A DNA stretch of 64,000 nucleotides from Spirochaeta sp. UBA5339 (GTDB lineage Bacteria; Spirochaetota; Spirochaetia; DSM-2461): positions 62,001-126,000 of the forward strand of contig DHQL01000009.1 of NCBI GenBank assembly GCA_002408085.1. Reading direction: 5' to 3'. The notes under the pieces were generated by a model, which worked only from the letters and a program-made list of their open reading frames with translations, was not told the DNA's origin and ran no database searches. The position numbers and the translations under genes were made by a program. Of this stretch, positions 41,712-50,783 are shown piece after piece. Numbering within the stretch: position 1 is the stretch's first letter; each line of letters starts with the position of its first letter.

Positions 41712-43211
41712 ATGTCAAAAACTATATTGTCCCTTAAGGACATCTCCAAGGCCTATCCGGGAGTTCTGGCTCTAGACAGGGTGTCCATGGATTTCACGGA
41801 AGGCGAGGTCCATGCCATTGTAGGAGAGAACGGGGCCGGAAAATCAACACTTATCAAGACCATAGCCGGGGCACATCAGCCCGATTCGGGACTGGTCGGC
41901 ATTGATGGAAAAGAGTACTCCTCCCTTACTCCGAAAGAGTCCCGTGACGCGGGGGTGGAGGTTATCTATCAGGAGTTTAATCTGGTGGACTCCCTCTCGG
42001 CGGGTGAGAATATCTTTCTTGGTGAGAGAAAGGGCCGTTTTGTGGACCAGAAACAGATCAAAAAGGACGCCCGGGCTCTCTTCGACCGTTTCAAGGTGGA
42101 TATTGATCCCTCAACTCTTGTCCGGGATCTGCCCTCATCGATGCAGCAGATTGTAGAGATCCTTAAGGCGGTCTCCAAAAATGCAAGAATCCTGATAATG
42201 GATGAGCCCACGGCTCCCCTTACCCTTACTGAGGTGGATACACTCTTCGGGATTATCAAGGAACTGAAAAAACAGAATGTTACGGTGATCTATATCTCCC
42301 ACAGAATGGAGGAGATCTTCACCATCTCTGACCGTGTTTCGGTGCTCCGGGACGGCCAGTATATCTCCACTCTTCAGACCGAAGAGACCGACAAGGACGA
42401 ACTGATCGCCCTGATGGTCGGACGGACCCTCTCGGAGGTTTTTCCCGAGAGAGCCCAGCCCTCACAGGATGTTGTTCTTGAACTTGACCGGGTTACGGGC
42501 AACGGTGACCATGATATCTCCTTCTCCCTGAACAAGGGCGAGATCCTTGGACTTGCGGGGCTTGTGGGAGCAGGCCGGTCGGAGCTGGCCAAGGTTATCT
42601 ACGGCGCCGAGAAACTGGAGTCGGGAACCATAAAAATCAACGGAGAGGTGTGCAGCATCACAAGCCCCTCGGAAGCCATCCGTGCCGGAATCGGACTGAT
42701 TCCGGAGAACAGAAAGGAGGAGGGCTGTTTCCTGGGAATGTCCATCGACTGGAACGTGGTTATCAACTCGGTCCGGAGGATCTCCTCGGGGCTGATTGTC
42801 AACAAAAAGCAGGAGAAGAGAATCTCCTTGGACTTTGAAAAACGTCTTCAGATCAAGACTCCCTCCCTGGCTCAGAAGGTGAAAAACCTGAGCGGCGGAA
42901 ACCAGCAGAAGGTTGTTATCGCCAAGACCCTGGCCGCAGACACCCCCATTCTTATCTTCGATGAACCCACCAGGGGAATCGATGTGGGAGCCAAGCAGGA
43001 GATCTACCGGCTGATGAACAGCCTTGTGGAGGACGGACACTCCATTATTATGATCTCATCGGATATGGAGGAGCTCCTGGGAATGTCCGACAGAATCATT
43101 GTCCTGTCCGAAGGCCGGATGACCGGTGAGTTAAGTAAAAACGAATTTTCACAGCATCGTGTACTGGAACTGGCTTCAGTCCATGTATCCGGGCAGAAGG
43201 AGATAATATGA
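41712..43211 (+). CDS. Sugar ABC importer ATPase, RbsA type
   Basis: Double-ATPase CUT2 subunit, 499 aa. First domain Walker A GENGAGKST, Walker B ILIMDEPTAPL; second domain LVGAGRSELAK at the degenerate P-loop, signature LSGGNQQKV and FDEPTRGIDVG. The first-half signature is again atypical (LPSSMQQIV). The ATG at 41712 is chosen because the upstream frame runs through the hairpin and AGGGAA precedes this codon. Overlaps the permease start by four bases. Confidence 0.94.
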   Translation: MSKTILSLKDISKAYPGVLALDRVSMDFTEGEVHAIVGENGAGKSTLIKTIAGAHQPDSGLVGIDGKEYSSLTPKESRDAGVEVIYQEFNLVDSLSAGENIFLGERKGRFVDQKQIKKDARALFDRFKVDIDPSTLVRDLPSSMQQIVEILKAVSKNARILIMDEPTAPLTLTEVDTLFGIIKELKKQNVTVIYISHRMEEIFTISDRVSVLRDGQYISTLQTEETDKDELIALMVGRTLSEVFPERAQPSQDVVLELDRVTGNGDHDISFSLNKGEILGLAGLVGAGRSELAKVIYGAEKLESGTIKINGEVCSITSPSEAIRAGIGLIPENRKEEGCFLGMSIDWNVVINSVRRISSGLIVNKKQEKRISLDFEKRLQIKTPSLAQKVKNLSGGNQQKVVIAKTLAADTPILIFDEPTRGIDVGAKQEIYRLMNSLVEDGHSIIMISSDMEELLGMSDRIIVLSEGRMTGELSKNEFSQHRVLELASVHVSGQKEII

Positions 43212-44191
43212 CAGAAGCAGTAGGCAAGACCCCGTCGTTGGATATTTCGGGACTCTTCAGAAAATACGCCATCTTTTTTGTTCTTATAGGGATTATTGCA
43301 CTCTTTTCAATTCTCTCTCCCTATTTCTTTACCTTTACCAACCTGGTCAATATCTTTGTCCAGCAGTCCTATGTGGTCATCGCGGCCATCGGACTCTCCT
43401 TTGTAATGATCTCGGGAGGGATGGACCTCTCCATCGGTTTTCAGATGTCCCTGGTGGGTGTTTCCACCGCCGCCCTGGCGCGCTGGTACAACGTGCCCCT
43501 TCCCCTGGCCATGGCTTCGGGACTGGGTATCGGAGTTCTCTGTGGGCTCTTTAACGGCATTGCCAGTATCAAGCTCAAGGTTCACCCCCTTATTATCACT
43601 CTGGGTACAATGACGGTCTATCAGGGACTCTCCTACATCGTCTCCAAACAGAGTGTAATTCTGAACCTGCCTCCCGCCTTTAAATTCCTGGGACAGGGCT
43701 ATGTGTTCGGCGTTATCCCCTTCAGCGTGATTCTGATGATTATCTGTATAGCCATTGCCAGTTTTATTCTGAACTTCACCTACTTCGGCCGCTATGTGTA
43801 TGCCCTGGGAGGAAACGATGAGGCCACAAGACTGGCGGGGATCAATATCAACAGAGTAAAGCTGATCGTCTTCGGAATCTGCGGTTTCTATGTGGGCCTG
43901 GCAGCACTGGTTCTCTTTGGAAGAGCCGGTTCTGCATCCTCCTCAACAGGACCGGGCACCGAGTTCTCCTGTATTACCGCCGCCTTCTTAGGGGGGATCT
44001 CCTTCAAGGGAGGAGAGGGTAAGATCTGGGGACTGGTTACGGGAGCCTTTATCCTGGGGGTTCTCGGAAACGGCATGCAGCTGATCGGTATGGGGACCTA
44101 CTCCCAGTACATCGTCAAGGGTTTTGTTCTTCTGGCGGCGGTCGGATTCGACGAGTTCCAGAAAAGCGGCCTGAAAAAGGCAAAGAAATAA
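43208..44191 (+). CDS. Sugar ABC importer permease, RbsC type
   Basis: CUT2 permease of 327 aa with about ten helices; conserved MISGGMDLSIGFQMSLVG near residue 70 and TAAFLGGISFKGGEG near residue 258. ATGA-type overlap with the ATPase gene. Unlike the 20718/23005 system this importer has one permease and should form a homodimer. Confidence 0.93.
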   Translation: MTEAVGKTPSLDISGLFRKYAIFFVLIGIIALFSILSPYFFTFTNLVNIFVQQSYVVIAAIGLSFVMISGGMDLSIGFQMSLVGVSTAALARWYNVPLPLAMASGLGIGVLCGLFNGIASIKLKVHPLIITLGTMTVYQGLSYIVSKQSVILNLPPAFKFLGQGYVFGVIPFSVILMIICIAIASFILNFTYFGRYVYALGGNDEATRLAGININRVKLIVFGICGFYVGLAALVLFGRAGSASSSTGPGTEFSCITAAFLGGISFKGGEGKIWGLVTGAFILGVLGNGMQLIGMGTYSQYIVKGFVLLAAVGFDEFQKSGLKKAKK

Positions 44192-44204
44192 GAGGAGTAT
44201 TGTA

Positions 44205-45134
44205 ATGCCCGATCCCAACAGCCCCGACGGGCCCAACGGAATATTTGTCGCCCCTCCCTGCGACCTCAGCGGAATAGAGGGGATAAGCAGAATCCTGACA
44301 GACCTTCCCTACGCAGGTCAGTCTGAGTTCCAGAAACTGGACCTCTATCTGCCGAAGTCGGTACCCCCTGAAGGGGGATATCCCCTGATCTTCTTTGTCC
44401 ACGGCGGCGCCTGGATGATGTGCGACAAGAGCGACGTGCAGCTGCAGCCGGCTCTGGAGGGAGTCAAAAAGGGATATGCTGTTGCATCGGTCAACTACAG
44501 GCTCTCCAGCGAGGCCCTCTTTCCGGCGCAGATTCACGATGTGAAGGCCGCTTTGAGGTGGCTCCGGGGGAACAGTGGGAAGTATCTGATCAACCCGGAA
44601 AAGGTTGCCGCCTGGGGAGACTCGGCGGGGGCCCATCTGGTCTCCCTTCTGGGTACCTCGGCAGGAGTGGAGGAGATGGAGGACCTCTCCATGGGGCATG
44701 CCGAAGAGTCGGCTGAGCCCGGCCTTGTGGTCTCCTGGTTCGGGCCCACGGACTTTCTCAAGATGGATTCCTTTCTGGAGGAGAGTGGTACCGGTGAAGC
44801 TGACCACTCAACCCCGGAATCTCCCGAGTCCAGACTTCTGGGAGCTCCCATTGCGGAGGTTCCCCAGCTTGTACAGAAGGCCAATCCCGAAACATGGCTG
44901 ACTGAGAACTGTCCTCCCTTTCTCTTTCAGCACGGGAGCCTTGATCCTCTGGTCCCCTGTCAGCTGTCAGAACTCTTTTACCGGCGGGTCACATCCCTCT
45001 GCGGAGAGGATAGAGCGGAGCTGGATATCCTGGAGGGGGCCGTACACGGAGGAGAGCTCTTTGAAACAGAGGAGAACCTGGAGCGGGTGTTCCGCTTTAT
45101 AGAAAAGCATATCTCCGGGGGTAAAGACTCTTGA
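44205..45134 (+). CDS. Cytoplasmic carboxylesterase (HSL/BD-FAE type)
   Basis: Alpha/beta-hydrolase of 309 aa without signal peptide. Oxyanion motif HGGAW at 66-70, nucleophile Ser140 in GDSAG, probable acid in HGSLDPLVP and His in VHGGELF. Similar in outline to hormone-sensitive-lipase-type and feruloyl/acetyl esterases. RBS GAGGAG. Located between the importer and a UbiD-type decarboxylase, it most likely releases the phenolic acid from the imported ester before decarboxylation (inference). Confidence 0.85.
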   Translation: MPDPNSPDGPNGIFVAPPCDLSGIEGISRILTDLPYAGQSEFQKLDLYLPKSVPPEGGYPLIFFVHGGAWMMCDKSDVQLQPALEGVKKGYAVASVNYRLSSEALFPAQIHDVKAALRWLRGNSGKYLINPEKVAAWGDSAGAHLVSLLGTSAGVEEMEDLSMGHAEESAEPGLVVSWFGPTDFLKMDSFLEESGTGEADHSTPESPESRLLGAPIAEVPQLVQKANPETWLTENCPPFLFQHGSLDPLVPCQLSELFYRRVTSLCGEDRAELDILEGAVHGGELFETEENLERVFRFIEKHISGGKDS

Positions 45135-45199
45135 ACCGCCTGCATTTTACCGATTCCCCTCCGGGAGCGGCTGCCGGGAGAGTGCTGGAAGGAAAGAAA

Positions 45200-46657
45200 A
45201 TGGAAATTAATGATCTGAGGTCTGCCATAGACTTCCTGAAAACCATTGACGGTCAGTTTCATGAGACCGACTGCGAGGTTGAGCCCCATGCGGCTCTCTC
45301 GGGGGTATACAGACATATAGGCGGGGGAGGCACCATAATGCGTCCCACAAAAACCGGCCCGGCTATGGTATTCAATAATATCAAGGGCTTCCCGGGCTCC
45401 CGTGTGGCCATCGGTCTTATGGGCAGCAGGGAACGGGTGGGCTACCTTCTGGACTCTCCCCCCGAAAAGCTTGGCTTCCATCTGAACGAGGCCCTGAATA
45501 AAACCATTGATCCCGTTCTGGTGCCCGGTGAGAGCGCTCCCTGCCGGGAGGTCGTCCACAGGGCCGAAGATCCCGATTTTGATATCAGAAAGCTGATTCC
45601 CGCACCCACAAACACCCCCGATGACGCGGGCCCCTATATCACCATGGGACTCCTCTATGCCGAGGACCCCGAAACCGGGGAGGCCAATGTCACCATCCAC
45701 AGGCAGTGCCTCCAGTCCAGGGATGAGGTGACTATGTGGTTTACTCCGGGCAGGCATATCGACGCCTTCCGTCAGAAGGCCGAAGCCAAAGGGGAGGCCC
45801 TTCCCCTGACTGTGAATATCGGCCTGGACCCCGCCGTCTACATCGCCTCCTGTTTTGAGCCCCCCACAACGCCCCTGGGGTTCAATGAGCTGGCCGTGGC
45901 CGGCGGTCTCAGGGGAAGGGGTGTGGAGCTCTGTCCTGCCCTGACGGTGAACAGCAAGTCCATCGCCCGGGCGGAGATCGTCATTGAGGGGGAGCTGCTC
46001 CCTGATAAGAGGCTCCGGGAGGATCTGAACAGCAATACCGGCTTCGCCATGCCCGAGTTTCCCGGGTACAACGGCCCTGCCCATCCGGCCCTGCCGGTGT
46101 TCAAGGTCAAGGCCGTCACCCACAGGATCAATCCGATTATGCAGACCACCATAGGCCCCTCCGAGGAACATGTGAATCTGGCTGGTCTCCCCACGGAGGC
46201 AAGCATCCTTCAGATGACCGAAAGGGCCATTCCCGGACGGGTCAGAAATGTGTATGCTCCCTCGTCAGGGGGAGGAAAGCTGACGGCGGTTCTCCAGTTC
46301 CGCAAGGAGCTCGAGAGCGACGAGGGACGTCAGAGGCAGGCCGCCCTGATCGCCTTTGCCGCCTTCTCGGAGCTTAAGGCGGTCTACCTGGTGGATGAGG
46401 ATGTGGATATCTTCGACTCCAATGACCTTCTGTGGGCCATGGCCACCCGGTTTCAGGGGGACGTTGATTTTATCAATATCCCCGGTGTCCGCTGCCACCC
46501 TTTGGACCCTTCGCAGATGCCCGGAATCAGCCCCGCCATCCCCTACAGGGGAGTCTCCAGCAAGATGATCTTTGACTGCACCGTTCCCTTCAGGGAGAAG
46601 GCGCGATTTGTGAGGGCTCCCTTTCTGGATATCGATCCGGCCCCGTATCTGGAGTAG
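45200..46657 (+). CDS. lpdC: UbiD-family decarboxylase, gallate decarboxylase-like large subunit
   Basis: Prenylated-FMN-dependent decarboxylase of 485 aa, close to the about 490 aa of LpdC-type gallate/protocatechuate decarboxylases. Seen: LRSAIDFLKTIDGQ start, RPTKTGPAMVFNNIKG, the active-site region NIGLDPAVYIASC and AEIVIEGELLPDKRLRED with the conserved Glu residues, and VRCHPLDPSQMPGISP. The ATG at 45200 (AAGGAAAG upstream) is chosen over the TTG at 45131. The next gene codes for an LpdD-like protein, which specifies this branch of the UbiD family. The flavin prenyltransferase (UbiX/LpdB) needed to make the cofactor is not in the window. Exact substrate is inferred. Confidence 0.85.
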   Translation: MEINDLRSAIDFLKTIDGQFHETDCEVEPHAALSGVYRHIGGGGTIMRPTKTGPAMVFNNIKGFPGSRVAIGLMGSRERVGYLLDSPPEKLGFHLNEALNKTIDPVLVPGESAPCREVVHRAEDPDFDIRKLIPAPTNTPDDAGPYITMGLLYAEDPETGEANVTIHRQCLQSRDEVTMWFTPGRHIDAFRQKAEAKGEALPLTVNIGLDPAVYIASCFEPPTTPLGFNELAVAGGLRGRGVELCPALTVNSKSIARAEIVIEGELLPDKRLREDLNSNTGFAMPEFPGYNGPAHPALPVFKVKAVTHRINPIMQTTIGPSEEHVNLAGLPTEASILQMTERAIPGRVRNVYAPSSGGGKLTAVLQFRKELESDEGRQRQAALIAFAAFSELKAVYLVDEDVDIFDSNDLLWAMATRFQGDVDFINIPGVRCHPLDPSQMPGISPAIPYRGVSSKMIFDCTVPFREKARFVRAPFLDIDPAPYLE

Positions 46658-46662
46658 ACGAT

Positions 46663-47028
46663 ATGTTCAGATCCACATGGTCTGAGGGCCGGGTCAGCCT
46701 GACCCTTGAGGTCACATCGGCGGGGGGGGATTTCTGCGCCGTACTCACGGGGGGGGAATCCCCCCATGTTGGAGGAGTGGTAATCTCCACACCCAGACCC
46801 AGTCTGAAGGGTGACGGGAGCATAAGCGCCACCAGTTCCGTTATCAACCTCCCCGGACACAAGGACGGGGAGATCCTCCAGTTTCTGGCTGAAAGAATCT
46901 GTATTTCCAGAGGAACTGTTGTAACTGCATCGGGGGGTGTTCATATTGATGATATAGGCAGTGCAGAAATTGAGCTTGTGTTTGAGGGGGTCGAACTGCT
47001 TTCTGCACAATTTCTAGGCTCCAGTTAA
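46663..47028 (+). CDS. lpdD: LpdD-like accessory protein of the decarboxylase
   Basis: 121-residue protein matching the small subunit D/prenyl-flavin chaperone encoded next to LpdC decarboxylases: VSLTLEVTSAGGDFCAVLTGGESPHVG opening (quoted in parts: FCAVLTGGESPHVG), the conserved INLPGHKDGEI, and an alternating-strand end. GGAG at the lpdC stop serves as its ribosome site, six bases before the lpdC-proximal ATG region. Contains two G8 runs and one C6 run (46722-46765). The role as chaperone is family knowledge; identification rests on neighbourhood plus weak sequence pattern. Confidence 0.72.
   Translation: MFRSTWSEGRVSLTLEVTSAGGDFCAVLTGGESPHVGGVVISTPRPSLKGDGSISATSSVINLPGHKDGEILQFLAERICISRGTVVTASGGVHIDDIGSAEIELVFEGVELLSAQFLGSS
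46722..46765. repeat. Clustered homopolymer tracts inside lpdD
   Basis: G8 at 46722-46729, G8 at 46749-46756 and C6 at 46760-46765 in the first third of the gene. Slippage in either G8 would shift the frame. Confidence 0.8.
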
Positions 47029-47077
47029 TCGCAAATCTGCTGTTGTTGATATAGAATGAGAACATCAGGAGATGGTT

Positions 47078-47587
47078 ATGGATATTGTCAATAAAAGACG
47101 GAGTATCAGAAAATACACAGACAAAGCCGTAGGTCAGGATGAAATAAAAGAGATGCTGGCCGCGGCTATGCAGGCCCCTTCGGCCGGGAATCAGCAGCCC
47201 TGGCAGTTTCTGGTTATTCAGGACAGGTCTTCTTTAAAAGACCTGAGCAGGGTCAGCCCCTATGCTTCCATGGTTGCCGATGCGGCAGGGGCTGTGGTAT
47301 TTCTGATAGATCACTCAAATTTAAAATTTCCGGAAATGAGTCAGCAGGACCTGGCCGCATCTGTGGAGAACTTTCTTTTAAAGGCCGTAGACCTGGGACT
47401 GGGTGCAGTCTGGCTGGGCATAGCTCCCCTGAAGGAGCGGGAAGAGTTTATACGTGATCTGTTCAAACTGCCAGAAACTGTTCAGCCCTTCTGTATTGTT
47501 CCCTTCGGACACCCCCATGATGAAGGGCAGAACAGATATATCGACAGGTATAATCCGGAAAAGGTTTTCTTTGAAGAATATAATTGA
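47078..47587 (+). CDS. Nitroreductase-family FMN oxidoreductase
   Basis: 169-residue flavoprotein with the family's FMN-phosphate motif RRSIRKYTD, the MQAPSAGNQQPWQFLVI segment and LGLGAVWLGIAP near the C-terminus. The ATG at 47078 is used because AGGAG lies six bases before it; the ATG at 47072 touches that site. NAD(P)H-dependent reduction of a nitro, quinone or enone substrate is the family role. Position after lpdCD suggests handling of a quinone or aromatic intermediate, or flavin supply to prFMN formation; both are inference. Confidence 0.88.
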   Translation: MDIVNKRRSIRKYTDKAVGQDEIKEMLAAAMQAPSAGNQQPWQFLVIQDRSSLKDLSRVSPYASMVADAAGAVVFLIDHSNLKFPEMSQQDLAASVENFLLKAVDLGLGAVWLGIAPLKEREEFIRDLFKLPETVQPFCIVPFGHPHDEGQNRYIDRYNPEKVFFEEYN

Positions 47588-47672
47588 TTATTTTAGTGGC
47601 ACTCGGAATCTGTTTTATATTGAGTTTCAATAACGGATAATTTACCGGGATAAGGTTGAACAGGAGTGAACC

Positions 47673-48209
47673 ATGTACAAAGAAATTGATCCCTACGAGT
47701 ATATGAACGTTATTATGGAAGGGATAAAAAAGGGTGTTCTGCTGACCACTAAAAAAGACGGTGTTGTCAATACCATGACAATCTCATGGGGGCAGATCGG
47801 AATAGAGTGGAATAAGCTGATATTCACAACCTATGTCAGAACAGGCCGCTTTACCCATGAACAGCTGGAGAGTGGTGAGTTTTCCATAAATATTCCGATG
47901 GACCGGAAAAAGGCCGGTAAAATCCTAGGATACGCAGGAACAAAGAGCGGGCACAATACAGATAAAATCGAGGATCTTGGATTAACCCTCACTGAAGGGA
48001 AGAACATTTCTGTTCCGGGAATAAAAGAGTGTCCCCTGACCCTGGAGTGCCGTATCCTCTATAAGCAGCTCCAGGATTCTTCTGCTATTCCGGAGGAATT
48101 CATTAAGACTATGTATCCCCAGGATGTAGACTCAACTTACCATAGTGCCAATAAGGATTTCCACACCATGTTTTATGGGGAAATTGTATCTGCCTATATT
48201 CTTGAATAG
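47673..48209 (+). CDS. Flavin reductase-like split-barrel protein
   Basis: 178 residues of the flavin reductase/FMN-binding split-barrel family: GVLLTTKKDGVVNTMTISWG at the N-terminal strands, FTTYVRTGRFTHEQL, FSINIP, and GHNTDKIEDLGLTLTEG. RBS CAGGAG seven bases before the ATG. Could reduce FMN with NADH, supplying the nitroreductase or prFMN chemistry. Last clear gene of the rightward operon; 85 bp after the nitroreductase gene, so it may also have its own promoter. Confidence 0.85.
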   Translation: MYKEIDPYEYMNVIMEGIKKGVLLTTKKDGVVNTMTISWGQIGIEWNKLIFTTYVRTGRFTHEQLESGEFSINIPMDRKKAGKILGYAGTKSGHNTDKIEDLGLTLTEGKNISVPGIKECPLTLECRILYKQLQDSSAIPEEFIKTMYPQDVDSTYHSANKDFHTMFYGEIVSAYILE

Positions 48210-48227
48210 TTTCTTGTTTTTGCATTT

Positions 48228-48392
48228 ATGCGGAATGACTCCGGCGTAACTCTAGAGCATCCTGCCTTTTCTGCCAGCCGGGTGATATCGGACACCGCAA
48301 AGGATGTCCGGTTATCCGTTGATTGTGATCCAGTCGTTTCCGGAGAGATCTTCCCCGGCATCCAGTGCTGGACTGACCCCGGACTGAGCTGA
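48228..48392 (+). CDS. Possible small ORF of 54 codons, unidentified
   Basis: ATG at 48228 to TGA at 48392 between the flavin reductase and the convergent MBL-fold gene. The translation (begins MRNDSGVTLEHPAFSAS) looks protein-like in composition but has no ribosome site and no family I recognise. It may be a decayed fragment. The rest of 48210-48468 shows nothing definite. Confidence 0.2.
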   Translation: MRNDSGVTLEHPAFSASRVISDTAKDVRLSVDCDPVVSGEIFPGIQCWTDPGLS

Positions 48393-48468
48393 TGAACAAC
48401 ACCTGGAGACCTTCTGTCATCCTGAAACCGGATCTCCGGGTTAACCTGTGAGTGAGAATCAGATACGA

Positions 48469-49356
48469 TTATCTTATCCTGTCAACATGATAGGTGATCC
48501 GGCAGCCGGCGAAGTCCATGACCCTCTTGTCCGGATCATACTCATTGATATGCTTCGGAAGGTCGCAGGGTCTGGGGTGACGGCGTCCGAAGATGATGCG
48601 CCCCATCTCATCGGTCTCGTTTTCCAGTGATATGGGGGGCTGTCTTTCAAGGGGGACGCCTTCATTACCCTCGAGAATATGCTTTGCGTTTTCCAGGTAG
48701 GACTCCACTTTGGAGCCATCCATTATCCAGGCCCCCGCGCAGAGCCTTAAGTAGTCCCGGGACCGGGAGGCCAGCTTCTCCATATGGGAGGCAAAGCGTT
48801 CAACGGTACCGTTGAGCCTGACTCCGGGGTCCATTATCTCGTCTCCCGTAAAGAAGAGCCCCTCCTTTTTGTCCAGCAGGGCAATGCTTCCCACGGCGTG
48901 GTCGGGGATCTTGAAAACCTCAAGGGTCCGTCCTCCCAGTTTGAAGAGATATCCGTCATCAACAACCTCTTTGGGGTAGTCCCTGGGGAAGTCTATTCCC
49001 TGAAAGCTTGGAAAGGGGAGGGTGGCCAGTTCCACTGTCTCTCTGCCCATATAGGCGCAATCAAAGTAGCTGTTGTTGGCGGTGTGGTCGAAGTGATCGT
49101 GGGTGTTGATAATCCGCATAACGGGTTTTGATGTCAAAGTCCCGCAGTACTCCCTGATGTTTCCGGCTCCGTATCCCGAGTCGATAACAACGGCTTCCTT
49201 CTCCCCCTCCACCAGGTAGGAGTAGTCTCCGTCGCTCAGGATCTGCCAGGTACCCGGAGCAATCTGCAGGGACTCAAAGTAGGGCTGGTCCATGGGCTGC
49301 AGACTTCCGTCTTCATTCCTTATCAGAACATCGTGTTTCGATGAAAAATCAATCAT
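48469..49356 (-). CDS. Metallo-beta-lactamase-fold hydrolase
   Basis: 295-residue MBL-superfamily protein. The zinc signature THDHFDHT is at residues 85-92, then IPDHAVGS (third His), FFTGDEIMD (bridging Asp) fit the fold. Cytoplasmic. Last gene of the 11-gene leftward operon, overlapping the MFS gene by four bases. In aromatic and lactone pathways such proteins hydrolyse lactones or thioesters, but the substrate here is unknown. Confidence 0.85.
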   Translation of the reverse strand: MIDFSSKHDVLIRNEDGSLQPMDQPYFESLQIAPGTWQILSDGDYSYLVEGEKEAVVIDSGYGAGNIREYCGTLTSKPVMRIINTHDHFDHTANNSYFDCAYMGRETVELATLPFPSFQGIDFPRDYPKEVVDDGYLFKLGGRTLEVFKIPDHAVGSIALLDKKEGLFFTGDEIMDPGVRLNGTVERFASHMEKLASRSRDYLRLCAGAWIMDGSKVESYLENAKHILEGNEGVPLERQPPISLENETDEMGRIIFGRRHPRPCDLPKHINEYDPDKRVMDFAGCRITYHVDRIR

Positions 49357-50783
49357 GGGGTCTCCTTTTTCAGTATAAGTTCTCTTCCCTCACCTCTGAG
49401 AAACTGTGCGACAACACAGCCCGCCAGAGCGGTGAAGGTAATCATCAGATAGGCAAAGTTGATGCCTCCGGCCAGGGCCTCATGCCCGGGGATGCCGAGG
49501 CTCTCCATCAGTGCCTGCTGACGGACTCCCATCAGCCCCACATAGACGGCTCCTCCGATGGAGGCTCCCACCAGGGCAAGGGTGTTCAGCACGGCGGTGC
49601 CGTGGGCCATCCAGGGACGGGGCATCTGATTCAGGGCGTGGGTCTGACTGGGAGTCAGAATAACGGCCACACCGGACATCACAAGACAGTAGGCGGCAAT
49701 GGGAACCCAGGACGCCGTCTCCGGGCTCAGGCGGGAGATAATAAAGTTGGCGGCGGCCAGAATAAGATATCCGGTTCTGACGATCCTGCCGGGTCCCAGA
49801 CGGTCGTAGAGTATTCCTGAAACCCTGGGGAGGAGGGCCCCGATGGCGCCTCCCGGCAGTACCGCCAGCCCCACCTGAAAGGAGGAGAAGCCGAGTACAT
49901 TGACCAGATAGAGGGGCATCAGCACAAAGTTGGCAAACATGATGACCTGGGTCAGGGAGTAGAGGGCCGTACTCAGAGAGTAGTGGGTGCTGGTAAAAAC
50001 CCTTACCTCAAGCATGGGCTCGGGAATTCTCAGCTGTCTGAAGACCAGCAGGCATATGGCCGCTGCTCCGATCAGAAAGGAGACGGGTCCCAGATAGGGG
50101 TTGATGCTGACGGAGAAGAGCTTCTGAAGTCCGAATACCAGAGCACCGAACCCTCCCAGAGAGAGCATCAGTGAGGGGATATCCAGTTTTACATCCCTCT
50201 TCTCCGAGATATTGGCAAGAAATTTAGCACCGTAGCCCAGAGCCCCCAGGGCCATGGGAACAGAGAGGATAAAGATCCATCTCCAGCTCAGAACCTCAAG
50301 AACCATTCCTCCCCAGGTGGGACCGATGGCCGGGGCTATAAGAACAATCAGCATTGCCGCACCCATGGCCCGGCCCCTCTCTCTGGGAGGGTAGAGCATC
50401 ATAATCGAGTTCATCAGCAGGGGCAGGAGGATGCTTGTTCCGGCACCCTGAATCAGCCTGGCCGTCAGGAGCATGGGGAAGTTCAGGGCAGCTGCCCCCA
50501 GAAGGGCTCCCGACAGGTAGACTCCAATGGCCAGGGTAAAGAGCTTTCTTGTTGTCAGCCTGTTCAGCAGAAAGGCGGATACCGGAACCAGCACCGCCAT
50601 AACCAGCATGTACCCCGCTATCAGCCACTGTACCGTTGACGGGGGAACACTGAAGATTCTGATAAACTCGGGAAGAGCCGAGTTTACATAGGTTTCGCTC
50701 AGGAGTCCGATAAAGGCGCCGATCTTTACGGCATTCATTGTTGTCCGTCTCTGTCTGCCGGACAGTCTGTTTTCACTTTCCAT
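49353..50783 (-). CDS. MFS efflux transporter, DHA2 (EmrB/QacA) family
   Basis: About 476 residues with roughly 14 predicted helices. DHA2 features: PSTVQWLIAGYMLVMAVLVP in helix 2, LFTLAIGVYLSGALLGAAA, and the motif C-like segment GTSILLPLLMNSIMMLYPPRERGRAMGAAM (quoted in parts). The ATG at 50783 follows GAGGAAG; it overlaps the esterase stop by 11 bases. A proton-driven exporter within a catabolic operon suggests removal of a toxic phenolic substrate or product. Confidence 0.9.
   Translation of the reverse strand: MESENRLSGRQRRTTMNAVKIGAFIGLLSETYVNSALPEFIRIFSVPPSTVQWLIAGYMLVMAVLVPVSAFLLNRLTTRKLFTLAIGVYLSGALLGAAALNFPMLLTARLIQGAGTSILLPLLMNSIMMLYPPRERGRAMGAAMLIVLIAPAIGPTWGGMVLEVLSWRWIFILSVPMALGALGYGAKFLANISEKRDVKLDIPSLMLSLGGFGALVFGLQKLFSVSINPYLGPVSFLIGAAAICLLVFRQLRIPEPMLEVRVFTSTHYSLSTALYSLTQVIMFANFVLMPLYLVNVLGFSSFQVGLAVLPGGAIGALLPRVSGILYDRLGPGRIVRTGYLILAAANFIISRLSPETASWVPIAAYCLVMSGVAVILTPSQTHALNQMPRPWMAHGTAVLNTLALVGASIGGAVYVGLMGVRQQALMESLGIPGHEALAGGINFAYLMITFTALAGCVVAQFLRGEGRELILKKETP

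Noticed and set aside
44978..46171. 397-codon open frame on the minus strand
   Set aside because: It lies wholly opposite the esterase and lpdC genes, has no ribosome site, and its translation is low-complexity Gly/His/Arg-rich without family motifs.
47078..48209. Nitroreductase plus flavin reductase as a two-component aromatic monooxygenase
   Set aside because: No monooxygenase component is encoded nearby, and the rest of the locus looks anaerobic in character.
48226..48420. 64-codon minus-strand frame in the 48.2-48.5 kb gap
   Set aside because: Arg/Ser-rich composition, no ribosome site, no recognisable domain; a chance frame.
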